Positions 10,637-24,068 of a stretch of DNA of 64,000 nucleotides are shown here, one piece after another (within the stretch, counting starts at the first letter, position 1; every line of letters begins with the position of its first letter). This DNA comes from a secondary endosymbiont of Ctenarytaina eucalypti (lineage in GTDB: Bacteria > Pseudomonadota > Gammaproteobacteria > Enterobacterales > Enterobacteriaceae). The notes beneath the pieces were generated by a model, which saw only the letters and a program-made list of their open reading frames with translations, was not told the DNA's origin and did no database searches. The position numbers were made by a program, and so were the translations under genes. The stretch covers positions 682,001 to 746,000 of the forward strand of contig NC_018419.1 of assembly GCF_000287335.1 (NCBI RefSeq), given 5' to 3'.

Positions 10637-11854
10637 ATGGCTTGGAACCAGCCCAGTAATAGTGGACATGACCGTGATCCGTGGGGAGGCGGTACTAATA
10701 ATAGCGGCAACTCTGGCGGGGAAAAAAATAACCCCGGGCATGTGCCAGGGGCGCTTAATCTAGATGATCTCTTCCGCACGCTCAGCCGGAAGCTAAGCGT
10801 GTTCGGCAAAAAAAGCGGCGGCGCTGGCGGAGCACGTAGAAACGGGTGCTATTTCGGCCTAGCGATTGCAGCCGTGGCGCTTCTCTGGGCGGGCGGCGGC
10901 TTCTACACCATTAAAGAAGCAGAGCGCGGTGTAGTGCTGCGTTTCGGTAAGTTTTCTCATATCGTGCAGCCTGGCTTAAACTGGAGGCCGACTTTTATTG
11001 ATACAGTGCGCGCGGTTAACGTAGAATCAGTGCGGGAACTGGCGGCTTCAGGAATAATGCTGACCTCCGATGAGAACGTGGTGCGGGTTGAAATGAATGT
11101 ACAATATCGCGTGACAGATCCCAAGCATTATTTGTTTAGCGTCACCCATGCCGACGACAGTTTGCGCCAGGCCACTGACAGTGCTCTACGAGGCGTTATA
11201 GGTAAATATACGATGGATCGCATCTTGACAGAAGGTCGAACCGTTGTGCGTAGCGATACCCAAAAAGTACTAGAAGAAACCATTCAGCCTTATAACATGG
11301 GCATCAACCTGCTGGACGTTAACTTTCAAGTCGCTCGCCCTCCGGAAGAAGTGAAAGCAGCTTTTGACGACGCCATCGCCGCACGGGAAAACGAACAGCA
11401 ATACATCCGCGAAGCGGAAGCCTATGCCAATGAAGTCCAGCCACGGGCTAACGGTCAGGCCCAGCGTATTCTAGAAGAGGGCCGTGCCTATAAAGCTCGC
11501 ACTGTACTCGAAGCGCAAGGGGAGGTGCAGCGTTTTGTCAAGGTCCTTCCGGAGTATAAAGCGGCACCCGGCATCACCCGTGAGCGTCTTTATATCGATG
11601 CGATGGAGCGCGTACTATGCAAGACCCGAAAAATTCTGGTCACTGACAAGGAGGGGAAGAATGTATTCGTACTGCCGCTAGATAAAATGTTGTCTAGCCA
11701 GCCGGATGGCAATCGAAAAACACCATCAGGCAACGAACCACTGAATCTGTTGCGGCTGTCTTCTGGAACCGACGAGGGGGACAGTGAAACTGTTATGGAT
11801 CAGCGCCGCGCCAATGCACAGCGTTACGATATAAAGCGTAACAGGAGGGAATAA
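10637..11854 (+). CDS. hflK: FtsH protease modulator HflK
   Basis: Membrane-anchored SPFH protein that forms the large HflKC cage around FtsH and tunes membrane protein degradation. The product has 405 residues (E. coli 419): a Gly/Asn-rich N-terminus, one membrane segment at about residues 75-92 (FGLAIAAVALLWAGGGFY), then the SPFH domain beginning ERGVVLRFGK and a coiled-coil region with many Glu/Arg. The C-terminus ends in a basic tail. Only three bases separate it from hflC, whose ribosome site AGGAGGGA lies inside the hflK end. Its partners hflC and ftsH are both intact in this window. Confidence 0.95.
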   Translation: MAWNQPSNSGHDRDPWGGGTNNSGNSGGEKNNPGHVPGALNLDDLFRTLSRKLSVFGKKSGGAGGARRNGCYFGLAIAAVALLWAGGGFYTIKEAERGVVLRFGKFSHIVQPGLNWRPTFIDTVRAVNVESVRELAASGIMLTSDENVVRVEMNVQYRVTDPKHYLFSVTHADDSLRQATDSALRGVIGKYTMDRILTEGRTVVRSDTQKVLEETIQPYNMGINLLDVNFQVARPPEEVKAAFDDAIAARENEQQYIREAEAYANEVQPRANGQAQRILEEGRAYKARTVLEAQGEVQRFVKVLPEYKAAPGITRERLYIDAMERVLCKTRKILVTDKEGKNVFVLPLDKMLSSQPDGNRKTPSGNEPLNLLRLSSGTDEGDSETVMDQRRANAQRYDIKRNRRE

Positions 11855-11857
11855 TCG

Positions 11858-12874
11858 ATGCATAAACCTTTTATGATTCTATTAATTATAGTGCTACTCG
11901 CGTTGTATGAGTCACTATTTGTGGTACAGGAAGGACAGCGAGGCATCGTCCTACGCTTTGGTAAGGTATTGCGCGAGGAAGACAATAAACCCTTGATTTA
12001 CAATCCAGGGCTACACATGAAGATACCCTTTATCGAAAAGGTTAAAAATCTCGACGCACGCATTCAAACCATGGAAAACCAGGCTGATCGATTTGTAACC
12101 ATGGAAAAAAAAGACCTGATCGTTGATTCGTATATCAAATGGTGTATCAGTGACTTCAGCCGCTATTACCTGGCGACCGGAGGAGGCGATGTATCGCAGG
12201 CGGAAGTATTACTGAAACGGAAGTTTTCCGACCGCCTGCGTTCTGAACTTGGGAAGCTAGATGTTAAAGGCATCGTCACCGACTCTCGCAACCGCCTGAT
12301 GACTGATGTGCGAGATGCGCTCAATAATGGGACTTCCGGCAACGATGAAGAGATAAGCGCTACCTCGGCCGATAACGCTATCGCCTCCGTCGCCGAGCAG
12401 GTGGAGCATGAAGCTAATAGCTCCCAAGCAGCTGTAAACTCAAATAGTATGGCGGTGCTGGGCATTAAAGTGATGGACGTACGCATTAAGCAGATCAGCC
12501 TTCCGACGGAAGTATCTGATGCTATTTATCAACGCATGCGCGCGGAACGTGAGGCCGTCGCACGCCGGCACCGATCGCAGGGACAGGAAGAGGCGGAGAA
12601 GTTGCGTGCAGCCGCGGATTACGAAGTGACCCGAACCTTGGCGGAAGCTGAACGGCAGGCGCTGATTACCCGAGGTGAAGCGGATGCAGCCACCGCAAAG
12701 CTGTATGCCGATGCGTTCAGCCGGGCTCCGGCATTTTATGCATTTATCCGAAGCCTTCGTGCATATGAAAACAGCTTTAACAGTTATAATGATGTGATGA
12801 TTTTAACCCCAGACAGCCATTTCTTTCGCTTCATGCAGTCCCCGGAAGATGCCCGAGGGAAAAACCATCCCTAA
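11858..12874 (+). CDS. hflC: FtsH protease modulator HflC
   Basis: Second subunit of the periplasmic HflKC cage. The product has 338 residues (E. coli 334), with an N-terminal membrane segment (residues 5-20), the SPFH opening QEGQRGIVLRFGKV, the helix-rich EAEKLRAAADYEVTRTLAEA and the C-terminal NDVMILTPDSHFFRFMQSP. It is co-transcribed with hflK by position. The insertion around residues 148-170 (Asn/Ser/Glu-rich) is the least conserved part. No damage is seen. Confidence 0.95.
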   Translation: MHKPFMILLIIVLLALYESLFVVQEGQRGIVLRFGKVLREEDNKPLIYNPGLHMKIPFIEKVKNLDARIQTMENQADRFVTMEKKDLIVDSYIKWCISDFSRYYLATGGGDVSQAEVLLKRKFSDRLRSELGKLDVKGIVTDSRNRLMTDVRDALNNGTSGNDEEISATSADNAIASVAEQVEHEANSSQAAVNSNSMAVLGIKVMDVRIKQISLPTEVSDAIYQRMRAEREAVARRHRSQGQEEAEKLRAAADYEVTRTLAEAERQALITRGEADAATAKLYADAFSRAPAFYAFIRSLRAYENSFNSYNDVMILTPDSHFFRFMQSPEDARGKNHP

Positions 12875-14528
<1,654 letters not shown>

Positions 14529-14563
14529 CGGGGGTCAGGCGTAGATTAGCAATAATGAGAGAC

Positions 14564-14589
14564 AACCGGGATTGACCCGGTTTGTTTTT
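14564..14589 (+). terminator. Rho-independent terminator of purA
   Basis: Perfect stem AACCGGG / CCCGGTT with loop ATTGA, followed by TGTTTTT, 36 bases after the purA stop codon. Confidence 0.8.
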
Positions 14590-14921
14590 ATATTCCAATT
14601 GATTATCCCACTATAATCACAAACTTTCTCATTACCAATTAACAGGCATTAAGGTCCCTTGCTGCTTAACGTTTACTCTTTTTGGTGCAAGTTTCCCTTT
14701 TTTACCACTGTGCATGCTCTAACGGAGATTACAGGGCCTTCCATTGACACGTGTTCTGAGGCTGAAAAGGTCCTGCCCGAAGGTAGTTTTATAGTATTCA
14801 TAGCATCATGCCATACCTTGCGTGGCCGGCATGATTGCGCTAAACGCCACCCTATAAAAAACCGCGCTTTCTCCCACTAGCGGAAGAGCGTAGCCTATTT
14901 TGACATTATGGAGATAGCAGA
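14590..14921. other. Intergenic region purA-rnr
   Basis: 332 bases. A 73-codon open stretch at 14659-14880 does not resemble NsrR or any protein I know, and I leave it uncalled. A GGAGAT ribosome site precedes rnr. Confidence 0.5.
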
Positions 14922-17480
14922 ATGTCACAAAATCCCTTTATGGAACGAGAGGTGAGGAAATATGCGTTCCAGATACCTAGCCGAGACTTCATTCTCTCCC
15001 ATTTAGCCAAGCGTGAAACGCCGGCTAATCGAGAAGAATTAGCACAAGAACTAGATATCAGTGGCGAAGATCAATTAGAAGGCTTGCGCCGCCGCCTGCG
15101 CGCGATGGAGCGTGACGGACAACTGATTTTTACCCGCCGAAAGTGCTATGCGCTTCCAGAACGACTCGATTTGTTGCGCGGAAAAGTTATCGGCCATCGT
15201 GACGGTTTCGGTTTCCTCCGGGTCGAAGGCAGTAAAGATGATTATTATTTATCCGCCGAACAAATGAAAATGGCGATTCACGGCGATGTTGTCATGGCTC
15301 AACCGCAAGGCTCGGACCGAAAAGGCCGCCGTGAGGCACGTATTGTACGAGTGCTGGTTCCGAAAACCAGCCAAATCGTAGGGCGCTTTTTCATTGATGC
15401 CGGCAGTGCTTTTGTCGTGCCGGACGATAGCCGTCTCAGTTTTGATATCCTGATCCCGCCGGACGTAACTCATGGAGCCCTCATAGGGTTCGTGGTGGTG
15501 GTGGAATTGACTCAGCGTCCTACACGGCGCACCAAAGCCATAGGTAAAGTAGTCGAGGTGCTGGGTAATAATATGGGTACCAGTATGGCAGTAGATATTG
15601 CGCTTCGCACGCACGATATTCCCTACCTCTGGTGGCCAGAAGTCGGACAGCTGCTCGAGAATTTGCAAGAAGCAGTACCAGAAGAAGCTAAGCGCAACCG
15701 TATCGATTTACGTACATTATCTTTTTTGACCATCGACGGAGAGGATGCGCACGATTTCGATGACGCAGTGTACTGCGAGACAAAACGTAGTGGAGGCTGG
15801 CGTCTTTGGGTAGCGATTGCTGACGTAAGCTACTATGTCCAACCACATACACTTTTGGACCAGGAAGCAAACCGGCGAGCGACTTCTGTCTATTTTCCCT
15901 CTCAGGTCATACCAATGCTCCCCGAGGTGCTGTCTAACGGCTTATGCTCCCTAAACCCTAAGGTAGACAGATTGTGCATGGTATGCGAGATGACTATCTC
16001 CGCCCAGGGTCGTCTCTCTTCTTACAAGTTTTATGAAGCTGTGATACATTCTCACGCTCGCCTCACCTATAACCAGGCTTGGCAGATCTTAAAGGGACAG
16101 GAGGGTTTAGACATCCATGATGCATCACTAACTAAACCGCTAACACAGTTGCATAAAATGTATCAGACGCTAGAAGAAGCCAGATTGCGGCGTGGGGGCA
16201 TCTCTTTTGAGACCGAAGAAGCTAAGTTCATATTCAACGCGGAACGTCGCATAGCGCGTATCGAGCCAGTGCAGCGCAATGATGCCCATAAACTAATCGA
16301 AGAATGCATGATTCTAACGAACATTTCTGCAGCACGATTTGTCGAGAAACATAAAGAACCGGCGCTTTATCGCGTACATGACAGGCCAAGTGATGAGCAT
16401 ATCAACTCATTACGTGCGATATTAGGTGAACTTGGACTGACCTTAGGGGGTGGCGACAAGCCTGAGCCTAAAGATTATGCGCATATTATGCAGCTAATCG
16501 CCAGCCGCCAAGACCACGAAATGCTGCAAACTATGTTGCTCAGATCGATGAAACAAGCAATTTACGATCCCGAAAACCGCGGCCACTTCGGGCTAGCCCT
16601 GCAAGCGTATGCTCATTTCACCTCACCTATTCGCCGCTATCCAGATCTTGTACTTCACCGGACAATTAAATATCTTCTTGGGAGAGAGAATGGCGACGTC
16701 AATGGGAGGTCTACATCAACCGGTGGCTGGCATTCTGAACAGGAGGAAATGTTACAGCTTGGGCAGCAATGCTCTCTGAGTGAACGACGAGCCGATGAAG
16801 CTACCCGAGACGTAGCAGACTGGCTAAAGTGTGATTTTATGAAGGATCAGGTATGGCATGTTTTTAGGGGCGTCATTACCAGCGTCACTAGTTTCGGTTT
16901 CTTTGTGCGTCTGGATGAACTGTTTATCGATGGCTTGGTGCATGTCTCTTCTCTGGATAATGACTATTACCGGCATGATAACCTTGGTCAGAGGCTGATA
17001 GGTGAGTCCAGCGGAACAATATACCGTCTGGGGGATGCGGTAACAATCCGCGTCGAAGCTGTACATATGGACGAACGAAAAATCGATTTTTCATTAATTT
17101 CTAGCGAACGTAAACTGCGCACTACAGGAAAAACCAAGCCTCAGCGTCAGAAGAAAGCGGGCCACAGTCATATAGCCGGAGCCCTAAAGCGTCGACGCAG
17201 AAGTCAAAAACCCGTCAATTTTTCACCTGATCGCGCATTTCGAGCTAGAGGGAAAGCAAGCGACAAGCCTGAAGATGAACGTGGCATTATTATAGAAACA
17301 GATCAGAGTGACCACGTAACTCAGCCTACGGTCCGGCATGAACGCAACCGGACAGGCAGTCCCACATGCTTAGTACGAGAAAAATCCTCTCCTGAGTGGG
17401 ATGCGAAGAATAAAGTTGCCAGAGGAAAACTACGTCGTCACAGGAAGCCCACTTCTTCTTCTGGTCGCTCAGAATACTGA
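14922..17480 (+). CDS. rnr: Ribonuclease R
   Basis: Processive 3'-5' exoribonuclease that degrades structured RNA. The product has 852 residues (E. coli 813). An N-terminal helix-turn-helix-like region (ANREELAQELDISGEDQLEG) is followed by cold-shock domains (GHRDGFGFLRVEG), then the RNB domain with the catalytic aspartates in DGEDAHDFDDAVYCE, YAHFTSPIRRYPDLVLHR, and an S1 domain (GVITSVTSFGFFVRL). The long Lys/Arg-rich tail from about residue 740 is characteristic of RNase R and is longer than in E. coli. It is upstream of rlmB, the usual pair. Confidence 0.96.
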   Translation: MSQNPFMEREVRKYAFQIPSRDFILSHLAKRETPANREELAQELDISGEDQLEGLRRRLRAMERDGQLIFTRRKCYALPERLDLLRGKVIGHRDGFGFLRVEGSKDDYYLSAEQMKMAIHGDVVMAQPQGSDRKGRREARIVRVLVPKTSQIVGRFFIDAGSAFVVPDDSRLSFDILIPPDVTHGALIGFVVVVELTQRPTRRTKAIGKVVEVLGNNMGTSMAVDIALRTHDIPYLWWPEVGQLLENLQEAVPEEAKRNRIDLRTLSFLTIDGEDAHDFDDAVYCETKRSGGWRLWVAIADVSYYVQPHTLLDQEANRRATSVYFPSQVIPMLPEVLSNGLCSLNPKVDRLCMVCEMTISAQGRLSSYKFYEAVIHSHARLTYNQAWQILKGQEGLDIHDASLTKPLTQLHKMYQTLEEARLRRGGISFETEEAKFIFNAERRIARIEPVQRNDAHKLIEECMILTNISAARFVEKHKEPALYRVHDRPSDEHINSLRAILGELGLTLGGGDKPEPKDYAHIMQLIASRQDHEMLQTMLLRSMKQAIYDPENRGHFGLALQAYAHFTSPIRRYPDLVLHRTIKYLLGRENGDVNGRSTSTGGWHSEQEEMLQLGQQCSLSERRADEATRDVADWLKCDFMKDQVWHVFRGVITSVTSFGFFVRLDELFIDGLVHVSSLDNDYYRHDNLGQRLIGESSGTIYRLGDAVTIRVEAVHMDERKIDFSLISSERKLRTTGKTKPQRQKKAGHSHIAGALKRRRRSQKPVNFSPDRAFRARGKASDKPEDERGIIIETDQSDHVTQPTVRHERNRTGSPTCLVREKSSPEWDAKNKVARGKLRRHRKPTSSSGRSEY

Positions 17481-17551
17481 GCGCAGGGACGTGACGTTCA
17501 TTACCTAAACACGAAACGGGCTTGTCGTCCCGTGTACGATGAAAGACGATC

Positions 17552-18325
17552 ATGAGCGAAATCATTTATGGTATTCATGCCGTGCAGGCCGTCTTAGAAC
17601 GCGAACCTCAGCGTTTTTTAGAAATCTATTTGTTAAAAGGACGCTCTGACCACCGCTTACGGCCTCTAGTTCAGCAACTAGAGCAGGCCGGCATCATTAT
17701 CCACATAGCCGGTCGCCAGTGGCTAAACAAACAAGTATCCGGGGCAGTACACCAGGGAGTGATCGCACGCGTGCAGGCGGGGCGGCGGTTCCGCGAGGAC
17801 GATCTGCCCTCGCTATTGTCGCAGAAAGGTGAACCGCTCCTACTAATTTTAGATGGTGTTACTGATCCACATAATCTTGGCGCCTGTCTACGATGTGCCG
17901 ATGCCGCAGGTGTGCATGCAGTAATTGCACCTCACGATCGCGCTGCGCCTCTGAACGCTATCGCTAAAAAAGTCGCCAGCGCTGCTGCAGAATCAGTGCC
18001 TTTGATCCGTGTAACTAACCTAGCGCGCACGCTACGCCTACTAAAAAAGTATAATGTGTGGATCGTTGGAACCACCGATAAAGCGGTGCGTCATATATAT
18101 CAAAGTAAACTGACAGGACCTTTAGCTTTAATAATGGGCGCTGAAGGGGCAGGCATACGTCGCCTGACCCGTGAACATTGCGATACACTGACCAGCATTC
18201 CCATGGCCGGCACAGTTTCGTCTCTTAATGTATCAGTGGCCACCGGGATATGCTTATTTGAGGCCGTTCGTCAGCGACATTATGCCTTATATCCCAGAAT
18301 GCTGAATGAGACGACGATCCTGTGA
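17552..18325 (+). CDS. rlmB: 23S rRNA (guanosine-2'-O-)-methyltransferase RlmB
   Basis: SPOUT-family enzyme that methylates G2251 of 23S rRNA. The product has 257 residues (E. coli 243). The N-terminal substrate-binding domain begins [16 protein letters not shown]. The three SPOUT motifs are intact: [33 protein letters not shown] and [18 protein letters not shown]. It starts 71 bases after rnr and probably shares its transcript. It is the last gene of the block that matches E. coli 94-95 min; synteny breaks in the desert that follows. Confidence 0.96.
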   Translation: MSEIIYGIHAVQAVLEREPQRFLEIYLLKGRSDHRLRPLVQQLEQAGIIIHIAGRQWLNKQVSGAVHQGVIARVQAGRRFREDDLPSLLSQKGEPLLLILDGVTDPHNLGACLRCADAAGVHAVIAPHDRAAPLNAIAKKVASAAAESVPLIRVTNLARTLRLLKKYNVWIVGTTDKAVRHIYQSKLTGPLALIMGAEGAGIRRLTREHCDTLTSIPMAGTVSSLNVSVATGICLFEAVRQRHYALYPRMLNETTIL

Positions 18326-20984
18326 GATCTAACCCATGGACGCAATGGGCCTGTTTCTTGGGAGAGGCAGCTCAATTTCTATCTCGCTCTATATAGATGC
18401 TTATTTTTAATAACCCAGCATCTCCGAACATGAAACAATATGCATTGCGTACATTGCTTATTTTTATTGCAAATATCCTCTCTCATGTATTGACTGATAT
18501 CTAAATACTAGTGTATTATTTCTGGATTTTTATTGCATAAATACGCATTCACTATACTATTTTATTAAATACATCATTATGTTTTATATATTAACGGCCA
18601 GTAGGTTACTCTGATGTGTTCTGAATTTTATTCAGAATCTCTGATAGCATTATCCTCGACACTTTGTCTATAGCCATTACCAATCTAGTTTCAGATTATA
18701 GTTACGCAATATCAGGGGGAGATCAAAGGGTTGTTAACTGAACGCTATAACCTACTGTGTTTTCAAAGAGCTTGTTATTGCTAATTACATTTTCAGTTTC
18801 AAAAGGGGCCATACTGCTCGAATGAGCTTTTCTGATATTGTGCACATAGCAGTAGTGGGACGAACAGATTGCTTCTCTTCTCTAAGAGAGAATATGATGC
18901 CAGGAACGCATGTTATTAGTAATTTTAGCTTCTTACTCCCTCATCTTTTAGTAGATTAGCTTTATCAGATTCACCATGGAAGCAAAATAAGTCGCACTTA
19001 TGTGCAATCATCATATATTAGCACAGGGAATCTTGCATCTCTCACGCTCTATACGCTTACGTGATGCTTACACCATGCGCTTTGTTTTTAATACCATGCT
19101 CAAAGACTGTGGATGATTTTATACTACAACACTTTAAGACCTGTGCTATTTATCAACACCCCAATAGGTCATTGAATAACGCATGGCTGGTTTTATGCTG
19201 ATAGTCATCATTCTTATCTCTTTGGTTGCGAAAAGCATAGTCTGAGCGCCATTATCAAATGATCTATTAGTTTAAAAAGCAAGCTGTCTCTGTAAAAGGT
19301 AATAACTAACTCATCTATTTATACTGTCAGAGCACTGCGCTGCTTGAGGGTTTGTTGTAAAAAAATGACTTACTCATTTGAAACCTTAGATTTCCTATGG
19401 AAACCATATGTTACAATGACTTATGTCAACAAAGATAAGGATCACTTTAGGTTGCTATGAATCCAAAAAAGAAAATAATATGCAGTAAAGCTTTCCGCCT
19501 CACTAATCCCGCTACAGGTCCGCAATATTGTATATCAATTTTCCTCCGCTCTAGGCAGAAAGCTTGCTGAATATATACACCGAGCTCATAACAGCTGTCG
19601 CGACACAACACTGGATCCCTAGGTGCTCAGATGCTTCAGAAAGAAGGCACGCAATCCTTGCGAGTGAAGCGGCCGAACCTAATGAGATGATAAAGTCTTT
19701 CATCAAATTCTTTCCAAGACTAGCAGCAGGCTTGGCACTCGCTACAAATAAGTAGATAGCGGATCATAAGACGATCAATAGTTAAAGTTTTTCCTAGACC
19801 AAGACCAGAAGGGTAATACGCCGTTTCATGCCGCTAACGATCCTAAGTCTATCTGCTAATAATGATTAAAAATCAAGAGCCGGGATAGGACCATGTACGC
19901 CATTAGCCCCAGGTTCGCACTGTAGAGAAGATATCTACTATAGTGGTCAACCTGCACTGCAAGTAAAAACATAAAGTGCAGTCTTATTTAAAAATCGTAA
20001 AAACTTATATTTTTATTAGCATCAAAGTAATGCACCGCACCACTAGAGTTCAAAGAGAGCTATAGTAAACGATGATCCAAAATCTTTTCTGTATTAGAAA
20101 ATTCCTATTCAAAGAAGACACTAATGCTTCATTCAGCAGCGAACCCAAAGCATTCGTATTGCTTTTTTCTTACTAAACGCGTGTGCTATGCTAACCGTAA
20201 GGGGATACTGAATTCTTGACCCTGCAGGAAGGCAGTTGTTTAAAAAAACTCTTGCATGTGCTGGACTTGTTAAGCAACGTGGAGTTGCGCCCTGGGGCTA
20301 TGTTGCGCTAAAAGTTAGGTAACAACTAGAAAATGATGTTATGCATAGCGAAAGTTATTTAGAAATACTTACTGTTTAAGTAACTCGATTTGCCTAGTGT
20401 TTAAAACAATCAAAAATTTTTTGTAATTATTTGCTACATCTGCTTCGTAAATGTCAAAAAATAACATATATCGCAAAGCAAAAATTTAACATCACTCGCC
20501 AATGACTGACACAAAGCCCTCAAGGAACGTGCTTCTCTAACAGAATAGGCAGCACTTAGCTATTGCTTCATGAAAAAAGACAGCTGCGCTTGTAGAAAAT
20601 GAATGAGCACTGCTTATTTTACACCCGATATAAAATTACTACAGTCCAAAGTATGCAATAGACATTGCGTTTTTCAATAAAGACTATTCAGGGGCGTATT
20701 GACTCTATGTGTAAACTTACAAATCTGTTGCTAAGATGCTCTAGGTTCTTTTATCAGAAACTGAAAAAGAAACTGAATGTTAGCATTCAAGCATGAACAT
20801 ACATTGACATGATTACTTAAATTAATCACATCAAGGACCTGAAAGTGTTTAGTAAAGACTACAAAATCAAACAAAGAACAGAATAGAATAAAAAAACACA
20901 AAGCCTCCCATCCGCCGCATATATTAGTGGACAGATAGAAACATGAAAGTATTGCTAATGCTTATCGTCAAGCGCTACCAGTAA
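18326..20984. other. Non-coding desert between rlmB and the dacB relic
   Basis: 2.7 kb of AT-rich sequence with stops in all frames; the longest open stretch is 63 codons at 19564. The E. coli-type neighbours of rlmB (yjf genes, rpsF operon) and of dacB (obgE, rpmA, rplU) are not recognisable. This is a synteny break: rlmB and greA are far apart in E. coli. Confidence 0.6.
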
Positions 20985-21073
20985 AACCCAGATCTGCCGG
21001 GTTTTTAAGACAGGCCCGCCGGGAAATAGAGCAGCAATAGCGCTAAAAGCGCTCACGATAGACGGTACTGTCA
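20985..21073 (-). pseudogene. dacB: Possible relic of D-Ala-D-Ala carboxypeptidase DacB (PBP4)
   Basis: On the minus strand, divergent from greA, where dacB lies in E. coli, one short frame reads SAFSAIAALFPGGPVLKT. It resembles the region STQKVITALAALIQLGPDF of PBP4 in spacing and hydrophobic pattern. The match is short and without the catalytic SxxK context, so the call rests mainly on position. Everything around is degraded. Confidence 0.4.
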
Positions 21074-21451
21074 TAATTTTCTCTCTATTTTGTCAAAGAC
21101 AATCAAGCTTCTTCTTGCACCGCAGCGGGGTGATAACCATCATCCCAGCTTATAAGTATGTTAGTAACTACGCGGTGACAAATCAGCATCTGTATAATCG
21201 TAAATGATCACCGGAACTCACTGAATAGAAAGTGCTATTTTTTGTTTCAAATTCTGATAGGCAGCCTGATCCTACCTGATGATGATGCGCAGGTATGTAT
21301 GGCGACGCGATTTCAAGGCCATGACGCGTTTACCAACATCATGGCATTAAGAATGCTGCATATTGCCTACACCCCGTATCACACAATGTGATAATGTCTA
21401 ACTTCCCGAAAACTCTCGTTGTATTTAACACAGCCAAAAAGAGGTACAATG

Positions 21452-21928
21452 ATGCACCAAATTCCCATGACACTGCGCGGCGCTGAAAAACTAAGAAAAG
21501 AGCTCGAATATCTTAAAAACGTTCAGCGCCCTGACATCATCCGATCTATCGTCGAGGCCCGCGAGCATGGCGATTTAAAAGAAAACGCCGAGTATCATGC
21601 AGCTAGAGAAAAACAAGGTTTTTGCGAAGGGCGAATTCAAGAAATAGAAGCAACACTGTCTAATGCACAAATCATTGATGTGACTAAGTTCTTACCAAGC
21701 AGCCGAGTCATTTTTGGTTCTACAGTTAGTGTAAAAAACCTTCATAGCGCAGAAAAGAAGACATACCTCATCGTGGGAGATGATGAGGCCGATTTTAAAA
21801 AAAACCTAATTTCCATCAATTCTCCCATCGCCCGAGGGATGGTGAGCAAGCAAGCAGGCGATATTGTTGTCATCAACACTCCTCGCGGAGAGGTAGAGTA
21901 CGAGATTCTGCAAGTAGCGTATCTCTAA
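21452..21928 (+). CDS. greA: Transcript cleavage factor GreA
   Basis: Rescues backtracked RNA polymerase by stimulating transcript cleavage. I place the start at the ATG at 21452, since [13 protein letters not shown] then aligns with E. coli [13 protein letters not shown] (158 residues in both) and the GAGGT ribosome site is seven bases away; ATG 21449 is an alternative. The coiled coil carries the acidic tip [15 protein letters not shown] (catalytic Asp and Glu present), and the C-terminal FKBP-like domain has [21 protein letters not shown]. It stands isolated between two deserts. Confidence 0.96.
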   Translation: MHQIPMTLRGAEKLRKELEYLKNVQRPDIIRSIVEAREHGDLKENAEYHAAREKQGFCEGRIQEIEATLSNAQIIDVTKFLPSSRVIFGSTVSVKNLHSAEKKTYLIVGDDEADFKKNLISINSPIARGMVSKQAGDIVVINTPRGEVEYEILQVAYL

Positions 21929-22333
21929 TCAGACGGCCTCTCATCCGAACTCAGTCACTTCTCTGACCTGTAATACGCTGTTAGATTTTTTAAAAAAAGA
22001 AAAAGATCGCGCATATCCTGTCCTTCTAGGTTGAATATTGTAATATTGCTTACTTTTTAATAGACATAAGTTAAAATCATATTTTTTCTTATAAAATTGA
22101 GCCGTATACTGTTTCCCTATGCGGTTGTTACCAGAAAATGCTCGTCATCTCGAGAATATTTGTTGCTGATAGCACCTCTTTTAATACATGTATGTTGAAG
22201 AAAACACTCAACTGAAATAAATCGATAAAATAAAACCTGTATATTCCAAATATACAGAACGCTCATAAGTAAAGTTATTCCGACCTTTCTTGATAGTCCT
22301 GTGGATCTAATTAATAATAGGTCGCAGAGGATT

Positions 22334-22359
22334 GTACAGCAGTGACACAGCTGCTGTAC
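22334..22359. repeat. Perfect 9-bp hairpin in desert
   Basis: Arms GTACAGCAG and CTGCTGTAC with an eight-base loop. No poly-T follows on either strand. Function unknown; it may be a leftover terminator or regulatory stem of a lost gene. Confidence 0.45.
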
Positions 22360-22507
22360 GGTACACGCTCATTTGCTTTATACATAAAACCTTTCGTTAT
22401 AATTGGCCGATATTTTGATCTAAAATTCAACACGTATTCTATTAATGATACAGTTAAGCTCACGATCATCATCTGCCTAACTTACAATACGGCTGGCTGT
22501 TAATTAG

Positions 22508-22526
22508 AGCCTCTCTCTAAGAGGCT
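22508..22526. repeat. Perfect 7-bp hairpin in desert
   Basis: Arms AGCCTCT and AGAGGCT with a five-base loop CTCTA. No poly-T tract follows. Function unknown. Confidence 0.4.
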
Positions 22527-24068
22527 AGAGATAGCTTCACTAACTTTTGATGCCTATCAAAATCTACCCTCTCTTTGTCAATAAGTAGGTTTTTCTTCTG
22601 CTTAGTGTAGGCGATGACCTACAATTTTCGTAATGCAAAAAATCTGTGACCGCTCGCTAAGAACGCGCCGAGGATTCTTTCAATCGTTTTTTAAATTATA
22701 CAGCTGATTCTAAGATTCCTAGAGTCTTTTTTCTCATAAAATATGCAAAAACAGTGACTTTAAGCGTCAAAAAATCAAAATATAGTGACATGACCTATGA
22801 AGTCTATCGATCATTCTCCTAAAAGTTTTTCGTGAACTAGAATACATAATCCGACTGAAGGGGGTCACAAACCGAAGATATGTATAGCCATAAGCTGCGG
22901 CTAGAAGCAAACAGCACAACAAAATAACATTTTCGGCGCGCCTTAATAAAACAGCAGTAAAATTGCCACACAAGCTATACGGAACTGCACAAAAGAAAAG
23001 TCTATCTTAAAATCAGGCCAGCATTAGATTTAGACACTGACGATACACGTCAGCATCACGACCCCCTGTTTTGACATAATATGCATCTACTAAATAGGCA
23101 GAAATTAAAGTCTTCAAGATTAAGCTAACCTGTACTATTAACGTCACCACTTAATTGACAACCAAGATCTGATTAGAAAGAATAATCTATGGAACAGTAA
23201 AATTGGTTATCACGCTCACTTGCTGTAACGCATATGCTCGGGTTCAAAATACTTCCTCGCATGTTTGATGGTCTCTCTAACTGTCATGCATTATGGATGA
23301 GAGAAGAACTGAAGATGTGCTGCAAGCACTTAGATGAATTACGCTATGAGGGATGATGGAGAAATAATATCTTGTCAACATTGCATAATTATGGCCTCAC
23401 AATAGTCTTTTTATCAGCCATCCTGGTGAAATGATATCATGTATTCAATTAAGAATTTTGTCGGTTCCTGTAACCTGATTAAGCTCTGAAACGTAAAATC
23501 ATGACGCAAGAAATCATGAATATAAAGTGCACTAGAGATGACAGGCATGCACTGATCACAATACACAACAGAACAACATAATTCTTTATTATTCAACGCG
23601 TTTGCTGTTTATCGTAAAAGATTCCGTTAGGGTAACAGCGGCATGACTCCTCTTCTATCGGATGTTATAACGCCAAAATCTTTTAACTAACCTCTCCCTT
23701 TCTAATGCTACTTTTATAGATGATGGAAGTGGCTAGTAATATTTTCGTCTTTTACTCTATACGCAAAGAGTTACATATTATTTGGCGGATATTGTTCTAA
23801 TACCTGTTGAATTTTCGCATGCAATTCTTACGAAAATCCCTTATTGCTTAGCATAACTACAGAGTGCAATGAATCGCATGTTCATTTTACATACTATTTT
23901 TACTGAGAATTAAGATTAAGTAATGTTTTTTAGTTAGATGGGCATTGAAAATAGCATATTTTACCGCCATCTCATACATATTATCAAATCGACGGCCGTC
24001 GATATAGGCCCCTCATCGGCAAAATCTTTTCACCGTTGTACTCGATGACTACGATAGTTGGAAATCAG

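Larger units (their letters stand above)
21929..24068. other. Non-coding desert greA-rlmE
   Basis: 2.1 kb; yhbY, which separates greA from rlmE in E. coli, is not recognisable and its space has been expanded by unknown sequence. Two GC-containing hairpins stand out: 22334-22359 (9-bp arms) and 22508-22526 (7-bp arms). Neither has a U-run. Confidence 0.6.

Noticed and set aside
14659-14880. 73-codon frame in the nsrR position
   Set aside because: No resemblance to NsrR; cysteine-cluster and DNA-binding motifs are absent.
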